Assembly: GCA_963697355.1 (NCBI GenBank) | Contig: CAVONV010000021.1 | Span: 558,001-622,000 of the forward strand | Length of the DNA stretch: 64,000 bases | Reading direction: 5' to 3' | Origin: CAVONV01 sp963697355 | Lineage (GTDB): Bacteria; Acidobacteriota; Vicinamibacteria; Marinacidobacterales; DATDRI01 | Shown: one piece after another, positions 38,275-48,152 of the stretch | Layout: each line of letters begins with the position of its first letter | Position numbering within the stretch: position 1 is the first letter of the stretch | Made by a program: the position numbers and the translations under genes | Notes under the pieces: model-generated | Databases searched by the model: none | Told to the model about the DNA's origin: nothing | Seen by the model: the letters and a program-made list of their open reading frames with translations, nothing else

Positions 38275-39829
38275 GCTGGTCCGGATAGGACTCGAACATA
38301 GAGCTGATCGCGTAATGGGCGCCCGCTTTTTCCAAGTCTACGACGGCCGGCCGGACGTGCTTTTCGTAGATCTGGCGTCCGTCGCCTCTCTCGGAGATGT
38401 TGCTCTGGGCTTTTTCCAATAGATCCAGAAACGGGCTCTCCAGGTCGTCGCCGAATAGCTCGAAAGCGAGCTGCAGTGCGCGCCCTGCGTATCTCATGAC
38501 TTGAATCGTCTCGATGCCGGAGAGATCGCTGAAGAACCACCCGCAACTGGTGTACATGAGCATCGTCTGGCGCTGGAGCTCCAACAGCTTGAGTGCGGCA
38601 ATTCGATCCTCTTGCTGAAGCTCGCTTACAGCATGTCGCTGAAGAAATCTCTCCACGTTTTCCGCCGAACGATCGAGTACGACGTGGATGAAGTCGTTGC
38701 GGGCTGCCCAGGGGTCGCTCAGATATTGCCTGCATTTTTCCTCGAAACGAGGGGCCAGCTCGTCACGAAGCCAATCCAGGGCTTCCCGAAGTGGTGTGCG
38801 CCAAGCCTGGTTCCATCCCGCCCCACCTCCCGTGTGGCAACCGCAATCACTTCTCCAGCGCTCGACCCCGTGGGCACAGCTCCAAGAGCTGGATTCGAAG
38901 ATCTCGACGAGATGGTCGGGGGTGTGTTTTTCCAGATATTCCGCATAGTTGGTGAGTGTGGCGAGATTCTGCTGTTCGATGTATTGGAGGGCATAGGCTA
39001 GTGCCATGTCGCCGAATTGGTGATGATGGCCGTAAGTCTCTCCATCGGTAGCGATATGCATGAGTTGTGGCCAGGTACGCTCGTCTGAAAAAGCGCTCAG
39101 GAGACGATGGGCGAACTTCTCGCCTTGTGAAAGGAGTTTCTCGAAAGCGACGCCTCTGGATATGGGTCCGTCGTAGAAAAACAGGTTGATTTCACGGCCT
39201 GACGGAAGCTGTTGCAGGTAGGGTTGGCTGGGGTCGATGCCTCCACCACTGACGTTTCGCCAACGGGCTCCATGGCGTCGAGAGCGGCTCGCCTGGTAAG
39301 GCGAGAGGACGGTGAATCGAATGCCATGCTCCGCCATGATGTCGAGGCTCTCGAGATCCACTGCGGCTTCCGGGAGCCACATACCTTCCGGTCGGCGCCC
39401 GAATCGAGACTCGAAATCGGAGATACCCCATAGGATTTGTGTCTCTTTGTCACGCCGATTGGCGAGAGGGTGGATGATGTGGTTGTAAGACTGGGCCAGT
39501 GCCGAGCCATGCCCGGAAAAGCGCTTTTGACTCGCGTGATCGGCGGCGATGACGGCTTCGTAAACCTTGGGAGCCTTGTCTTGCATCCACGCCAACAAAG
39601 TAGGGCCGAAATTGAAACTGATCTTCTCGTAGTTGCTGACGATCTTGACGATGAGCCCCTCGCCATCGAGAATCCGCGACGCGGCGTTCGGCTCGTAACA
39701 CTCAGCGGTGACCCGCTCGTTCCAATCATGGTAGGGATAGGCGGAGTCCTCAGCTTCGATGATCTCCAGCCAGGGGTTCTCTCTGGGTGGTTGGTAAAAA
39801 TGTCCGTGGATGCAGATGTAACGTTCCAT
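37406..39829 (-). CDS. GH57-family glycoside hydrolase with DUF3536
   Basis: 807-residue alpha-glucan-active enzyme. The N-terminal GH57 barrel starts ICIHGHFYQPPRENPWLEI; EGMWLPEAAVDLESLDIM near residue 150 carries the likely nucleophile Glu. The C-terminal DUF3536 region covers roughly residues 370-800. It follows glgA and glgB on the same strand, with 92 bases after glgB, so a role in glycogen branching or debranching is likely; the precise reaction is not established for this subfamily. Its last third lies in the direct repeat, and a truncated copy is at 11109-11978. The frame is intact. Confidence 0.85.
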   Translation of the reverse strand: MERYICIHGHFYQPPRENPWLEIIEAEDSAYPYHDWNERVTAECYEPNAASRILDGEGLIVKIVSNYEKISFNFGPTLLAWMQDKAPKVYEAVIAADHASQKRFSGHGSALAQSYNHIIHPLANRRDKETQILWGISDFESRFGRRPEGMWLPEAAVDLESLDIMAEHGIRFTVLSPYQASRSRRHGARWRNVSGGGIDPSQPYLQQLPSGREINLFFYDGPISRGVAFEKLLSQGEKFAHRLLSAFSDERTWPQLMHIATDGETYGHHHQFGDMALAYALQYIEQQNLATLTNYAEYLEKHTPDHLVEIFESSSWSCAHGVERWRSDCGCHTGGGAGWNQAWRTPLREALDWLRDELAPRFEEKCRQYLSDPWAARNDFIHVVLDRSAENVERFLQRHAVSELQQEDRIAALKLLELQRQTMLMYTSCGWFFSDLSGIETIQVMRYAGRALQLAFELFGDDLESPFLDLLEKAQSNISERGDGRQIYEKHVRPAVVDLEKAGAHYAISSMFESYPDQLRTACFRVDRQDSHLFEAGRSKLLIGRAHIASEITQESAELSYGVLHFGGHQVNGGVRPFLGAAAYRELLEEVAAPFDHADFPAVIRLLDRHFGESTYSLRSLFRDQQRKILNLVLGSALNEAEAVYRQLHEHHAPTMRFFNDLGIPSPKAFLTAAEFALNSNLRHAFESEVLDPKRIESLLREAETEGVSLDTETLTFAWRAAIEKLADRFFETPERLELVERLDAVATLIQILPFRADLWKVQNRYYQVSVNSLPYHQSRAEQGEPEAKKWVDHFVSLGKKLSMKVK

Positions 39830-39921
39830 GAATCACCTAGCAATTTTCGCTCACCATCACAGGGAAGAGGAAGAGAGAGCCTGATCGCTCACCCGCCCCG
39901 CGCTTGATCTCTTCGAAGAGG

Positions 39922-41916
39922 TTACCCGTCAATGGTCGGCTCGGAAGGCTCGTCGCTGCTACGAAAGAAGACCGCTCCTAAGGGAGGCAGTGTGATCTCC
40001 AGTGAAAAAGGGCGACCGTGGATGGGTATGGAGCTTGCTTCCAATCCACCGAAATTCCCTTGTCCACTTCCTCCGTAGTCCATGGCGTCGCTGTTAAGAG
40101 CTTCCTCCCAGAAACCGCCCCGGGGAACACCGATTTGATATCCATGGCGAGGCACGGGGGTGAAATTGAAGACCGCCACAACGAGACTCGGAGTGGATTT
40201 GCTCTTGCGCAAGAAACTGACCACGCTACTCTCCCAGTCGGAGCAGTCAATCCACTCGAACCCGGCCGGGTCACAGTCAAGCTCATGCAGCGCTGGTTCG
40301 CTTCGGTAAAAGCGGTTCAAATCACGAATCCACTGCTGAACTCCCTCGTGGGGAAGATATTGGGTGAGGTCCCATTGGAGACTCTCTTCGTGGCTCCACT
40401 CGTTCCATTGCCCGAACTCTCCACCCATGAAGAGAAGTTTCTTCCCCGCTTGTCCCCACATGTAGGCGAACAAGAGCCTCAAGTTGGCAAACCTCTGCCA
40501 GCCGTCTCCGGGCATCTTGCTCAGAAGAGAGCCTTTTCCGTGGACAACTTCGTCGTGGGAGAGGGGCAGGGCGAAATTTTCAGTGAAGGCGTAGAGCATG
40601 CGGAACGTCAGTTGGTTGTGGTGATACTTGCGGTGGATGGGCTCTTTGGACATGAAAAGCAGGGTGTCGTGCATCCAACCCATGTCCCACTTCATTCCGA
40701 ATCCGAGACCTCCCACATAGACGGGCCGCGACACCATGGGCCATGCGGTCGATTCTTCGGCGATCATCTGAACGTCGGGGTGCGCTTTGTAGACTTCTTC
40801 GTTGAGGCGGCGTATGAAATCCAAAGCTTCTAGATTCTCATTGCCACCGTACTTGTTCGGTATCCACTCGCCATGCTTCCGCGAATAGTCCAAGTAGAGC
40901 AGGGAAGCCACCGCATCTACCCTAAGACCGTCGACGTGGTATTTGTCGATCCAGAAGAGGGCGCTCGAAAGGAGGAAGCTGCGAACTTCGTTGCGCCCGT
41001 AGTTGAAGATGGCGCTCTTCCAATCGGGGTGAAAACCTTTGCGAGGGTCGCCGTGCTCGTAGAGATAGGTACCGTCGAAGTAGGCCAGGCCGTACTCGTC
41101 GGAGGGGAAATGTGAAGGTACCCAATCGAGGATGACGCCGATACCTTTCTGGTGCAGGTAGTCGACAAGGTACATGAAATCTTGAGGTGTCCCAAATCGG
41201 CTCGTCGGTGCAAAGTAGCCCGTGGTCTGGTAACCCCAAGAGCCGGTGAACGGGTGCTCCGTTATGGGTAGAAACTCCACGTGAGTGAAGCCCAGTTCCG
41301 CAACGTAATCGGCAAGCTGAGGTGCCATTTCGCGGTAGCTGAGCGAACGGTTGTCATCCTCGGGCACGCGGCGCCATGAGCCCAAGTGCACCTCGTAAAT
41401 GGAGAGGGGAGCATCCAGGGCATTGTTCTTGGCGCGCTTTTCCATCCAACTCGAATCGCCCCATTCGTAGTCCAAGGGCCAGACAATCGAGCCGGTTTTC
41501 GAAGGAGTCTCTGCGTGCGTAGCGAAGGGATCCGCCTTGTCGACCTTGTAGTCGTTGTATCGGGATACGATGTGATACTTGTAGATCTCTCCTGGCTGGA
41601 CCCCCGGGACAAAAGCTTCCCACACACCGGACACACCATTTGCATGGAGGGGATGGCTCGAGCGATCCCAGTGATTGAAGTCACCCATCACGAAGACCTG
41701 CTTGGCGTCCGGTGCCCATACCGCAAAAGCCGTTCCTTGTTCTCCCTCTACCGTCTGAGGGTGAGCGCCTAGCTTTTCGAAGAGGCGCAAATGGGTTCCT
41801 TCGTTGAATAGATACACGTCGTGATCCGTCAGCCGGAAAATGGATTTTGTTCCGGGAGACGAAACAGGTTGATTCGCGGAAGAAACCGGTGTCTTTTTGG
41901 ATTTCTTCTTCGCCAT
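39922..41916 (-). CDS. glgB: 1,4-alpha-glucan branching enzyme
   Basis: GH13 enzyme that introduces alpha-1,6 branches in glycogen. 664 residues from the ATG at 41916 (AAGGA 6 bases upstream); an ATG six codons earlier is less likely. The N-terminal CBM48 (FAVWAPDAKQVFVMGDFNHW) is followed by the barrel with GLRVDAVASLLYLDYSR (nucleophile Asp), MIAEESTAWP (acid/base Glu) and LPLSHDEVVHGKGSL (third Asp). The C-terminal beta domain is complete. It is the middle gene of glgA-glgB-GH57. Confidence 0.95.
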   Translation of the reverse strand: MAKKKSKKTPVSSANQPVSSPGTKSIFRLTDHDVYLFNEGTHLRLFEKLGAHPQTVEGEQGTAFAVWAPDAKQVFVMGDFNHWDRSSHPLHANGVSGVWEAFVPGVQPGEIYKYHIVSRYNDYKVDKADPFATHAETPSKTGSIVWPLDYEWGDSSWMEKRAKNNALDAPLSIYEVHLGSWRRVPEDDNRSLSYREMAPQLADYVAELGFTHVEFLPITEHPFTGSWGYQTTGYFAPTSRFGTPQDFMYLVDYLHQKGIGVILDWVPSHFPSDEYGLAYFDGTYLYEHGDPRKGFHPDWKSAIFNYGRNEVRSFLLSSALFWIDKYHVDGLRVDAVASLLYLDYSRKHGEWIPNKYGGNENLEALDFIRRLNEEVYKAHPDVQMIAEESTAWPMVSRPVYVGGLGFGMKWDMGWMHDTLLFMSKEPIHRKYHHNQLTFRMLYAFTENFALPLSHDEVVHGKGSLLSKMPGDGWQRFANLRLLFAYMWGQAGKKLLFMGGEFGQWNEWSHEESLQWDLTQYLPHEGVQQWIRDLNRFYRSEPALHELDCDPAGFEWIDCSDWESSVVSFLRKSKSTPSLVVAVFNFTPVPRHGYQIGVPRGGFWEEALNSDAMDYGGSGQGNFGGLEASSIPIHGRPFSLEITLPPLGAVFFRSSDEPSEPTIDG

Positions 41917-42076
41917 CTGGATCCTTTCAGCCAATCGGAGGTCTTCTGGATCGTCCGCAACTCAATATTATACCTTTTATCCGTCCGATTAGACGTAGTA
42001 GGAGCTTCGGCCGCTCGGGTATGGTTTTTCGCTGAGGAGAATTCATGGTGTTCAGGGTCGTGGAGCGCGCGGTTGG

Positions 42077-43543
42077 CTATTTGAGAGAACGCGCCTTGCT
42101 CTTACCAGCGGCGTGAGCGTAGACATCTTTGTAGGAATCCACAGAGTGCTTCCAGGACAGGTCCTCCTTCATGGCGCGAAGAACCAGCTCATTCCAGGTT
42201 TTGGAGTTCTTGAAACCTGCCATGGCTCTTCGGAACGCTTCCAAAAGGGCGGAAGTCTCGTATTTTTCGAACACGTAGCCGTTGCCTTTCCTCTGATTCT
42301 GGTCAATATCCTTGATCGTGTCGGCGAGTCCTCCTGTACGACGGACAACGGGAATCGTTCCATACCGAAGTGCAATCATTTGACCCAAACCGCAGGGTTC
42401 GTAGCGGGACGGCATGAGAAAGAAATCGGAGCCCGCATAGATCTTGGGCGCTAGCTCCCGCTGAAAACCTTCATTGAGACTGAGCTTGTCGGGATATGTT
42501 TTGGCAAGCGCCCTGAATGCGTCCAAGTATTCCTTCCTTCCGCTCCCCAATATCACGAGCTGGGCCCCTTCCCCTAGTAGGGTTGGCGCCGCTTCCAAAA
42601 CGAGATCGAAACCCTTTTGGGGATCGAGTCTGGCCACGCATCCAAAAAGCGGTTTCTCTTCGGAGACCGCGAGCCCCAACAGTTCTTGGAGGCGTTTCTT
42701 GTTCTTTGCCTTTCCAGAAGGGTCTCCTGCGCTATAGGGTGCGAACAGATCGCCGTCGGTTTGTGGGTTCCAAACCGAAATGTCGATCCCGTTGAGTATG
42801 CCGACCAAGTCATCGGCGCGTTGTCGAAGAAGACCGTGCAGACCCGCGCCATATTCACGTGTTTGAATTTCCTTCGCGTAAGTCGGACTCACCGTCGTCA
42901 ACAGATCGGAATGAACCAAGCCACCTTTCAAGAAGCTCAATTGGCCGTAGAACTCGAGACCCTGTAAGTTGAAAATGTCCCATGGCAGGCCGAGGCGGGT
43001 GACGAATTCAGACTCGAATAGGCCCTGGTAAGCGAGGTTGTGAATGCTCATGACGACGCCGGCCCGGCCGATTTCCTTTTCTACCTGGTAGTAGAGTTTC
43101 TTGAAGACAGGAAGAAGCGCTGTTTGCCAATCATGGATGTGAAAGATGTCCGGCTTGAGATGGAGTGCCTTGGAGACCTCCAGCGCGCCACGGGCCAGGA
43201 ACGCGAATCGAATCGCGTTGTCGGTGTAGTCCGTACCGTCGACTCCATAAGTTCCTTCGCGGTCGAAGAGCTTCGGATTGCCGACGAGATAGACCAAGAC
43301 CCCGTCGTGACGGTAGGCGGAGACCGTTCCTTTCCAAACGTCGCCGTCGAGTGGGACACTTATGGTCACGCCGGTGTCCTTGATTCTGCCTCTCGGGATG
43401 TTGATCCCGCTATAGCGAGGCATGATAACGGAAACCTCGTCGCCGGTCCGCGCGAGCGCCAGAGACAGAGCCGAGACGACGTCAGCCAGGCCTCCCACTT
43501 TGACCAGGGGCTCCATTTCCGGTGTGACGAAAATGATGTTCAT
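42077..43543 (-). CDS. glgA: Glycogen synthase (ADP-glucose dependent)
   Basis: GT5 enzyme, 488 aa, that extends alpha-1,4-glucan from ADP-glucose. The N-terminal KVGGLADV (residues 16-23) is the donor-binding hallmark. In the C-terminal half are LVILGSGRKEYLDAF and FLMPSRYEPCGLGQMIALRY with the catalytic Glu, and VRRTGGLADTI. The ribosome-binding site before the ATG is weak. It precedes glgB on the same strand. No glgC is present in the window, so ADP-glucose supply is encoded elsewhere. Confidence 0.95.
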   Translation of the reverse strand: MNIIFVTPEMEPLVKVGGLADVVSALSLALARTGDEVSVIMPRYSGINIPRGRIKDTGVTISVPLDGDVWKGTVSAYRHDGVLVYLVGNPKLFDREGTYGVDGTDYTDNAIRFAFLARGALEVSKALHLKPDIFHIHDWQTALLPVFKKLYYQVEKEIGRAGVVMSIHNLAYQGLFESEFVTRLGLPWDIFNLQGLEFYGQLSFLKGGLVHSDLLTTVSPTYAKEIQTREYGAGLHGLLRQRADDLVGILNGIDISVWNPQTDGDLFAPYSAGDPSGKAKNKKRLQELLGLAVSEEKPLFGCVARLDPQKGFDLVLEAAPTLLGEGAQLVILGSGRKEYLDAFRALAKTYPDKLSLNEGFQRELAPKIYAGSDFFLMPSRYEPCGLGQMIALRYGTIPVVRRTGGLADTIKDIDQNQRKGNGYVFEKYETSALLEAFRRAMAGFKNSKTWNELVLRAMKEDLSWKHSVDSYKDVYAHAAGKSKARSLK

Positions 43544-43627
43544 GAGGTTAAATCGACTCCAAGCTTATTGTGGACTTATTCTAGCTGCTTGTGGCACGGG
43601 CAGCCAATTCTTACCGATGCCAAGAAA

Positions 43628-43743
43628 TGGTCCAACTGCGGTGTCACGGGGTGTGACGATTTCGGGAGCAAGCGTGTCTAAGAGATTAGAGACAGGGAGT
43701 TCCCGCAACTGTCTCTGGTATGCCGATCGAGCCGCGCGGACGC
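43628..43743 (+). repeat. Interspersed element R2, copy a
   Basis: About 115 bases similar to the reverse complement of 50281-50390. The core GTGACGATTTCGGGAGC is identical, followed by GTGTCTAA and a CCGCGCGGAC block. The core is preceded by a hairpin GTCAC-GGGGT-GTGAC (43643-43657). It lies in the 371-base gap between glgA and the SLC12 gene, where no coding sequence is seen. Confidence 0.65.
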
Positions 43744-43914
43744 GGTATTTGTGATCACAACGATCGTTGGTTTTGCCAGGGGACGAAAGAAGAACTAGAC
43801 TGATGCCATTACAAATGGCTTTGGCTCAGGGATAAACGATTCCGATGAGTCCTGCGAGAAACGATAGACCGCCATACCGATCCATCCGGTCCGATAAGGA
43901 CTTGCACTTCGGAA

Positions 43915-46164
43915 ATGACTAGCCCAAACGAATCGAAAGCGGTACCACGAGAATCGGGCCCGGAGCCGGTCAAGAAATTCGGCACTTTCCTGGGCGTTTT
44001 CACTCCCTCAGTACTGACGATCCTCGGCCTCATCATGTACCTGCGCTTCGGATGGGTGGTTGGAAACGTCGGTTTGCCCTTGACCGTTTTGATCGTACTG
44101 CTCTCGAGCTCGGTCACTTTCCTGACGGCGCTCAGTGCTTCGGCCCTAGCAACGAATATGCGCGTGGGTGTCGGCGGGGAGTACTACATGGTCGCCCACA
44201 GCTTGGGCTTGGAGCTGGGTGGTGCGATCGGGATCCCGTTGTTCCTTTGTCGAACGTTGAGCATCACCTTCTACTCCTACGGCTTGTCGGAATCCATCTT
44301 GTGGCTGTGGCCTTCGGGGTGGGGTGCGGTACCGGAGTATGCCGTGCCGCTGATTGCCGCCGTCACTGTCATCGCCACCACCATGGTTGCCGGCAAGAGC
44401 GCGGAGATGACGCTCAAGCTGCAAATTCCCATCATGGTTGCCGTCGGTGTCTCTCTTCTCGCGATGATCGGCGGTGCCGTGAGCGGTCCCACTCGTGCCC
44501 CCGAGTTGGTGGCCACTTATCGCACGGCCCCCGAAGGTTTTTGGTACGTCTTGTCCATCTTCTTTCCCGCTGTCACCGGCTTTACTGCCGGCATCGGTTT
44601 GAGCGGGGACTTGAAGGACCCGAGGCGGTCCATACCCGTTGGAACCCTTCTGGCGGTTGTCGTGGGTGCCCTTGTGTACTTGGCTGTGCCGACGTTTCTT
44701 TCCTTCAGCTCGCGCGTCAGCTTGGAAGAGTTGGCGTTGCCCGGCGTGGGCGTTTGGACTTCTGTGGCCATCTTGGGCGCTTGGCTGGTTTTCCCCGGTA
44801 TGTGGGGCGCGATACTGTCTTCGGCGTTTGGGAGCGTTCTTGGAGGACCGCGCGTTTTGCAGGCACTCGCCAAGGACGGTTTGGCACCGGCCTTCCTGTC
44901 CCGATTGTCGAAAACCGGCCAGCCCGTGGTGGCTACCTATGTCAGCGGCGGCATTGCCCTGGCGGCCGTCGGCCTGGGGGCGCTCAATGCAGTGGCGCAG
45001 TTCGTGACCATCCTCTTCCTCACGCTCTACGTCACCATCAATTTGAGCGCTGCGGCGGAAAAGTGGGGTGGAGATCCCTCCTACCGACCCAAGATCAACG
45101 TGCCGTGGTATGTGTCGATTTTAGGCGCACTCGGCGCGATTGTCGTGATGTTCCTGATCAACCCGTTGGCCTGTATCGCCGCCGTGACGCTCGAATCGAT
45201 GCTCTACGCATTCCTCCGACGGCGTTCCCTCCAAAGAAGATGGGGCGACGCGCGGGCGGGCGTGTGGCTGTCCTTGGCGCGATTGGCTCTCGTGCAGCTT
45301 CGGACGCTGGGCCGCGACCCGAGGAATTGGCGGCCGTTCATTCTCGTTTTCGCTGGTGATGCCCAAAAACGGATCGGGCTCATCCGGCTCGCAAACTGGT
45401 TCAATCAAAACCGTGGTCTGGTAACGGCGTGTCAACTCGTCGTCGGCGATCTGACGCGTGACCACATCGAGATCGAGAAGATGAGGCGGGAAATGGATCA
45501 GACCATTTCCGATGAGGGTTTACTGGCCTTCAGTGAAGTGGATGTGGTGCCCGAGTTCGAAAGCGGAGTCATCAGCGCCGTCCAAGCCAACGGAATGGCC
45601 GGACTTCAGTCCAATACCGTGATGGTCGGTTGGCCCAACAAACGCGAGAGGCTCGAAGCTTGGCTTCGTACCATGCGGGCCTTCTCGAAAGTCGGCAAGA
45701 GCACTATTCTGGCGCGGCTGAAGTGGTCCCACGAGCCCGGACAAGAAAAGAGGATCGATCTCTGGTGGGGCGGACTCGAGAACAACGGCGATATGATGCT
45801 TCTGCTGGCACACCTTCTGAGTCTCAATACGGAATGGATGGATGCACGACTTCTCATTCGCTCCATTGCGCGAAACGAGCAAGAGCGCGAGACCCAGACC
45901 AAGAGCCTGGCGGCTCTTCCTGCGGAGGTTCGTATCGGAGCCGGTACGGATATCATCATGGGGAGCTCCGAGGATAGCATCCGGGATATCATCCACGAGC
46001 ACAGCGCGCAGGCCGACATCGTTTTTCTTGGGCTACAAGAGCCTCGCCCCGGCACCGAGTCCCGTTATGCACGATGGCTGGAAGAGATGGTTGAGGGACT
46101 CAATACGACTGTGTTCGTGCGTAATGCCAGCGAGTTCGCCGGGAAACTGATATCGCGGATGTAG
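43915..46164 (+). CDS. SLC12-type cation/chloride cotransporter-like permease (1)
   Basis: 749-residue APC-superfamily transporter. About 12 membrane helices occupy residues 30-450, starting GTFLGVFTPSVLTILGLIMY, with GGEYYMVAHSLGLELGGAIG as the second block. The remaining 290 residues are a soluble domain like that of eukaryotic and prokaryotic cation-chloride cotransporters (NWRPFILVFAGDAQKRIGLI; DIVFLGLQEP). It resembles the paralog at 51950-54232 throughout. Ion specificity cannot be read from the sequence. It stands alone on the plus strand between glycogen genes and the QEGLA operon. Confidence 0.85.
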   Translation: MTSPNESKAVPRESGPEPVKKFGTFLGVFTPSVLTILGLIMYLRFGWVVGNVGLPLTVLIVLLSSSVTFLTALSASALATNMRVGVGGEYYMVAHSLGLELGGAIGIPLFLCRTLSITFYSYGLSESILWLWPSGWGAVPEYAVPLIAAVTVIATTMVAGKSAEMTLKLQIPIMVAVGVSLLAMIGGAVSGPTRAPELVATYRTAPEGFWYVLSIFFPAVTGFTAGIGLSGDLKDPRRSIPVGTLLAVVVGALVYLAVPTFLSFSSRVSLEELALPGVGVWTSVAILGAWLVFPGMWGAILSSAFGSVLGGPRVLQALAKDGLAPAFLSRLSKTGQPVVATYVSGGIALAAVGLGALNAVAQFVTILFLTLYVTINLSAAAEKWGGDPSYRPKINVPWYVSILGALGAIVVMFLINPLACIAAVTLESMLYAFLRRRSLQRRWGDARAGVWLSLARLALVQLRTLGRDPRNWRPFILVFAGDAQKRIGLIRLANWFNQNRGLVTACQLVVGDLTRDHIEIEKMRREMDQTISDEGLLAFSEVDVVPEFESGVISAVQANGMAGLQSNTVMVGWPNKRERLEAWLRTMRAFSKVGKSTILARLKWSHEPGQEKRIDLWWGGLENNGDMMLLLAHLLSLNTEWMDARLLIRSIARNEQERETQTKSLAALPAEVRIGAGTDIIMGSSEDSIRDIIHEHSAQADIVFLGLQEPRPGTESRYARWLEEMVEGLNTTVFVRNASEFAGKLISRM

Positions 46165-46232
46165 CTAGTTGCACCAGACCAATGCCATCTCGGTAACGGT
46201 AATGATCGGGAGTTGGCTGAAGCGAAACGCTT

Positions 46233-47027
46233 TCAAGCGGGACCGTCCCAGTTGGTCAGGACGGTCAGAACAGGAGAAACGGTCGCCTCCAGAGCTTGTC
46301 GAACCGTTTCAATCGTCTCCGGAACAGGCTCGCCGGTCCATTCATCCATGAAGAACTTCTTGAATTCGATGGCGAGCGCGCAACCGGACCGAGGGAAATT
46401 CTCCTGGACCCACTTCGAAAGATATCCTCCCCGGAACTTGACATTCTCGCGCACGTCCAAGTGTCGTCCCCCGAAGTCAAACCCGCGCAAAGCCGACATG
46501 AACGAATCGACCACCGGCCCCCAGCGCTCCCGGTCCAGGTTGCCGGTGCCGACGTTCACTTCCGGGTTCTCCTCCTGCGCTGCCGGGGGGCCATCGGGCC
46601 CGGCCCGCCGGTGATTGTACGAGTGCAGATCGAACAGAACGAAACGCCCGTGGCTCTTTTCCTTCTTCTTCAACAACTGCCTCAGCTCGGCGTAGAACGA
46701 ATCGTACAGCGATAAGGAACGGTCCACCATTTCCGGCTCGAGGGGCTCTTTCCATAGGTTGAGGCCCCAGGCATCTTCGGGTCGAAGGTAAACTGCCTTC
46801 TCGGGTGGCCGGTTCAGATCCACCTCGAAGCGCGACTGGTGAACCACGACGCGGGTATCCGCCACCGTCGTCCACTCACCGGTGAACGGATCCTCCTCCC
46901 GCAGCCTCTCCGACTCGGCGAGGGCGGACCGGGCTCTTAGTTCTTCGCGGATCGTGTGCCCGTGATGAATCGCGGTCGCAACCAAAGGGCCTTCCCCCGC
47001 GACGATACTCCAGGTCGGTTCCTCCAC
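46233..47027 (-). CDS. N-formylglutamate amidohydrolase family protein
   Basis: 264-residue zinc hydrolase of the HutG/FGase family. GTG start with AGGAGG 7 bases upstream. Family features are VDLNRPPEKAVY (residues about 68-79), HGRFVLFDLHSYNHRR with a metal-binding DLHSY, and LAIEFKKFFMDE. It ends the operon QEGLA / ATP-grasp / amidohydrolase, 77 bases after the ATP-grasp gene. In that company it more likely hydrolyses an amide made by the ligase than formylglutamate from histidine breakdown; no hut genes are nearby. Confidence 0.85.
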   Translation of the reverse strand: MEEPTWSIVAGEGPLVATAIHHGHTIREELRARSALAESERLREEDPFTGEWTTVADTRVVVHQSRFEVDLNRPPEKAVYLRPEDAWGLNLWKEPLEPEMVDRSLSLYDSFYAELRQLLKKKEKSHGRFVLFDLHSYNHRRAGPDGPPAAQEENPEVNVGTGNLDRERWGPVVDSFMSALRGFDFGGRHLDVRENVKFRGGYLSKWVQENFPRSGCALAIEFKKFFMDEWTGEPVPETIETVRQALEATVSPVLTVLTNWDGPA

Positions 47028-47104
47028 GATCAGTCCTCCTCGGCCGGTAGGTCCCGGCTCGTGCGGCCGCCTGTTTCCTGCTCGCCCGAAAGAGATAGCT
47101 ACCC

Positions 47105-48152
47105 TTACAGTGTCGCCATCTCCACGTTTTCGAAGCTGCGCCGGTAGTACTTCATGTATTCCACTTTGCGTTCCATGGCATGAAGAACGGCATGCGTGAA
47201 GTTCACCCCTTCGAACTTCTGGGCGCTTCCCAGACCGCCCGGGCTGAACACGTTAATCTCCATCAGTTTGTCCCCGACGATGTCGAGTCCGACGAGGAAC
47301 ATGCCGTCCTGTACGAGTTTCGGGCGGACGATCTCGACGATTTTCAGATGCGTGTCGGTGATTTCGGCCTGGCGGAGCTTGCCTCCCGCGTGGATATTGC
47401 TTCGCATGTCGTCGCCTTGGCGGACGCGCCGGAAAGCGGCGTACTTGCCTTTGTAGCGAAGCGGTTGTCCGTTCATCACAAACAGGCGCGTGTCCCCTTC
47501 GGCGGCGGCAGGAAGGTATTCCTGGGCGATGACGTACCCTTCGCGGCTGACCGCTTCAATCATCTGGTTCAGATTCGGCACATCGTCCGGGCGAACCAGA
47601 AAAACGCTCTGTCCGCCGGAACCCTGAAGCGGCTTCAAGACGACATTGCCCCCCATCTCCTTGGCAAAGGCCTTGATCTCGTCCCGGTCCCGGGTGATCA
47701 GCGTCTTCGGGCGGACCTCTTCGGGAAACAACTGAAAGTACATCTTGTTCATCGCCTTCGACAGACCGTTGGGGTCGTTGAGCACGATCACTCCATGGCG
47801 CATGGCCACGCGGCCGAAGATGATACCCGAGGCCTGCGCCCAGGCCCGCAGTCCCGGTATCGTTCGAGGGATCGCTGCGCAGCATCAGCACGTCGAGGTC
47901 GTCGACGGTGATCCTCTCCGTCTTGGCCTTTTTGCCCTGCAAGTCGCTCAGAAAGATCTCCGACGACTTGTACTTGGACTTGGGGGCCGTCTTCGCCCGG
48001 GCGCGGATGATCTCATCCGGGTCGTAGGCAAAGTCGCCGGCTCCCATCAGCCACGCTTCGTGACCCAGGTTGATCGCCGCCATGGCCAGGCGGACGGTCG
48101 TGTATCCCGGCTCCTCGGTCTTGATATCATTCACAACGAATCCAATTCTCAT
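47105..48152 (-). CDS. Glutathione-synthetase-like ATP-grasp ligase, one frameshift
   Basis: About 349 codons from the ATG at 48152 (AAGGAG 8 bases upstream; ATGA overlap with the QEGLA gene). The N-terminal preATP-grasp part reads MRIGFVVNDIKTEEPGYTTV and LMLRSDPSND. One extra base near 47860 shifts the frame before LRAWAQASGIIFGRVAMRHG. The ATP-grasp domain follows: VVLKPLQGSGGQSVFLVRPD, then LVGLDIVGDKLMEINVFSPG with the Mg-ATP ligands. It is GshB-like, joining a carboxylate to an amine. No gshA is present. The single shift suggests a sequence error rather than decay. Confidence 0.82.

Noticed and set aside
44052..45359. 435-codon second frame inside the first SLC12 gene
   Set aside because: Arg/Cys-rich shadow composition and full overlap with a certain transporter gene.
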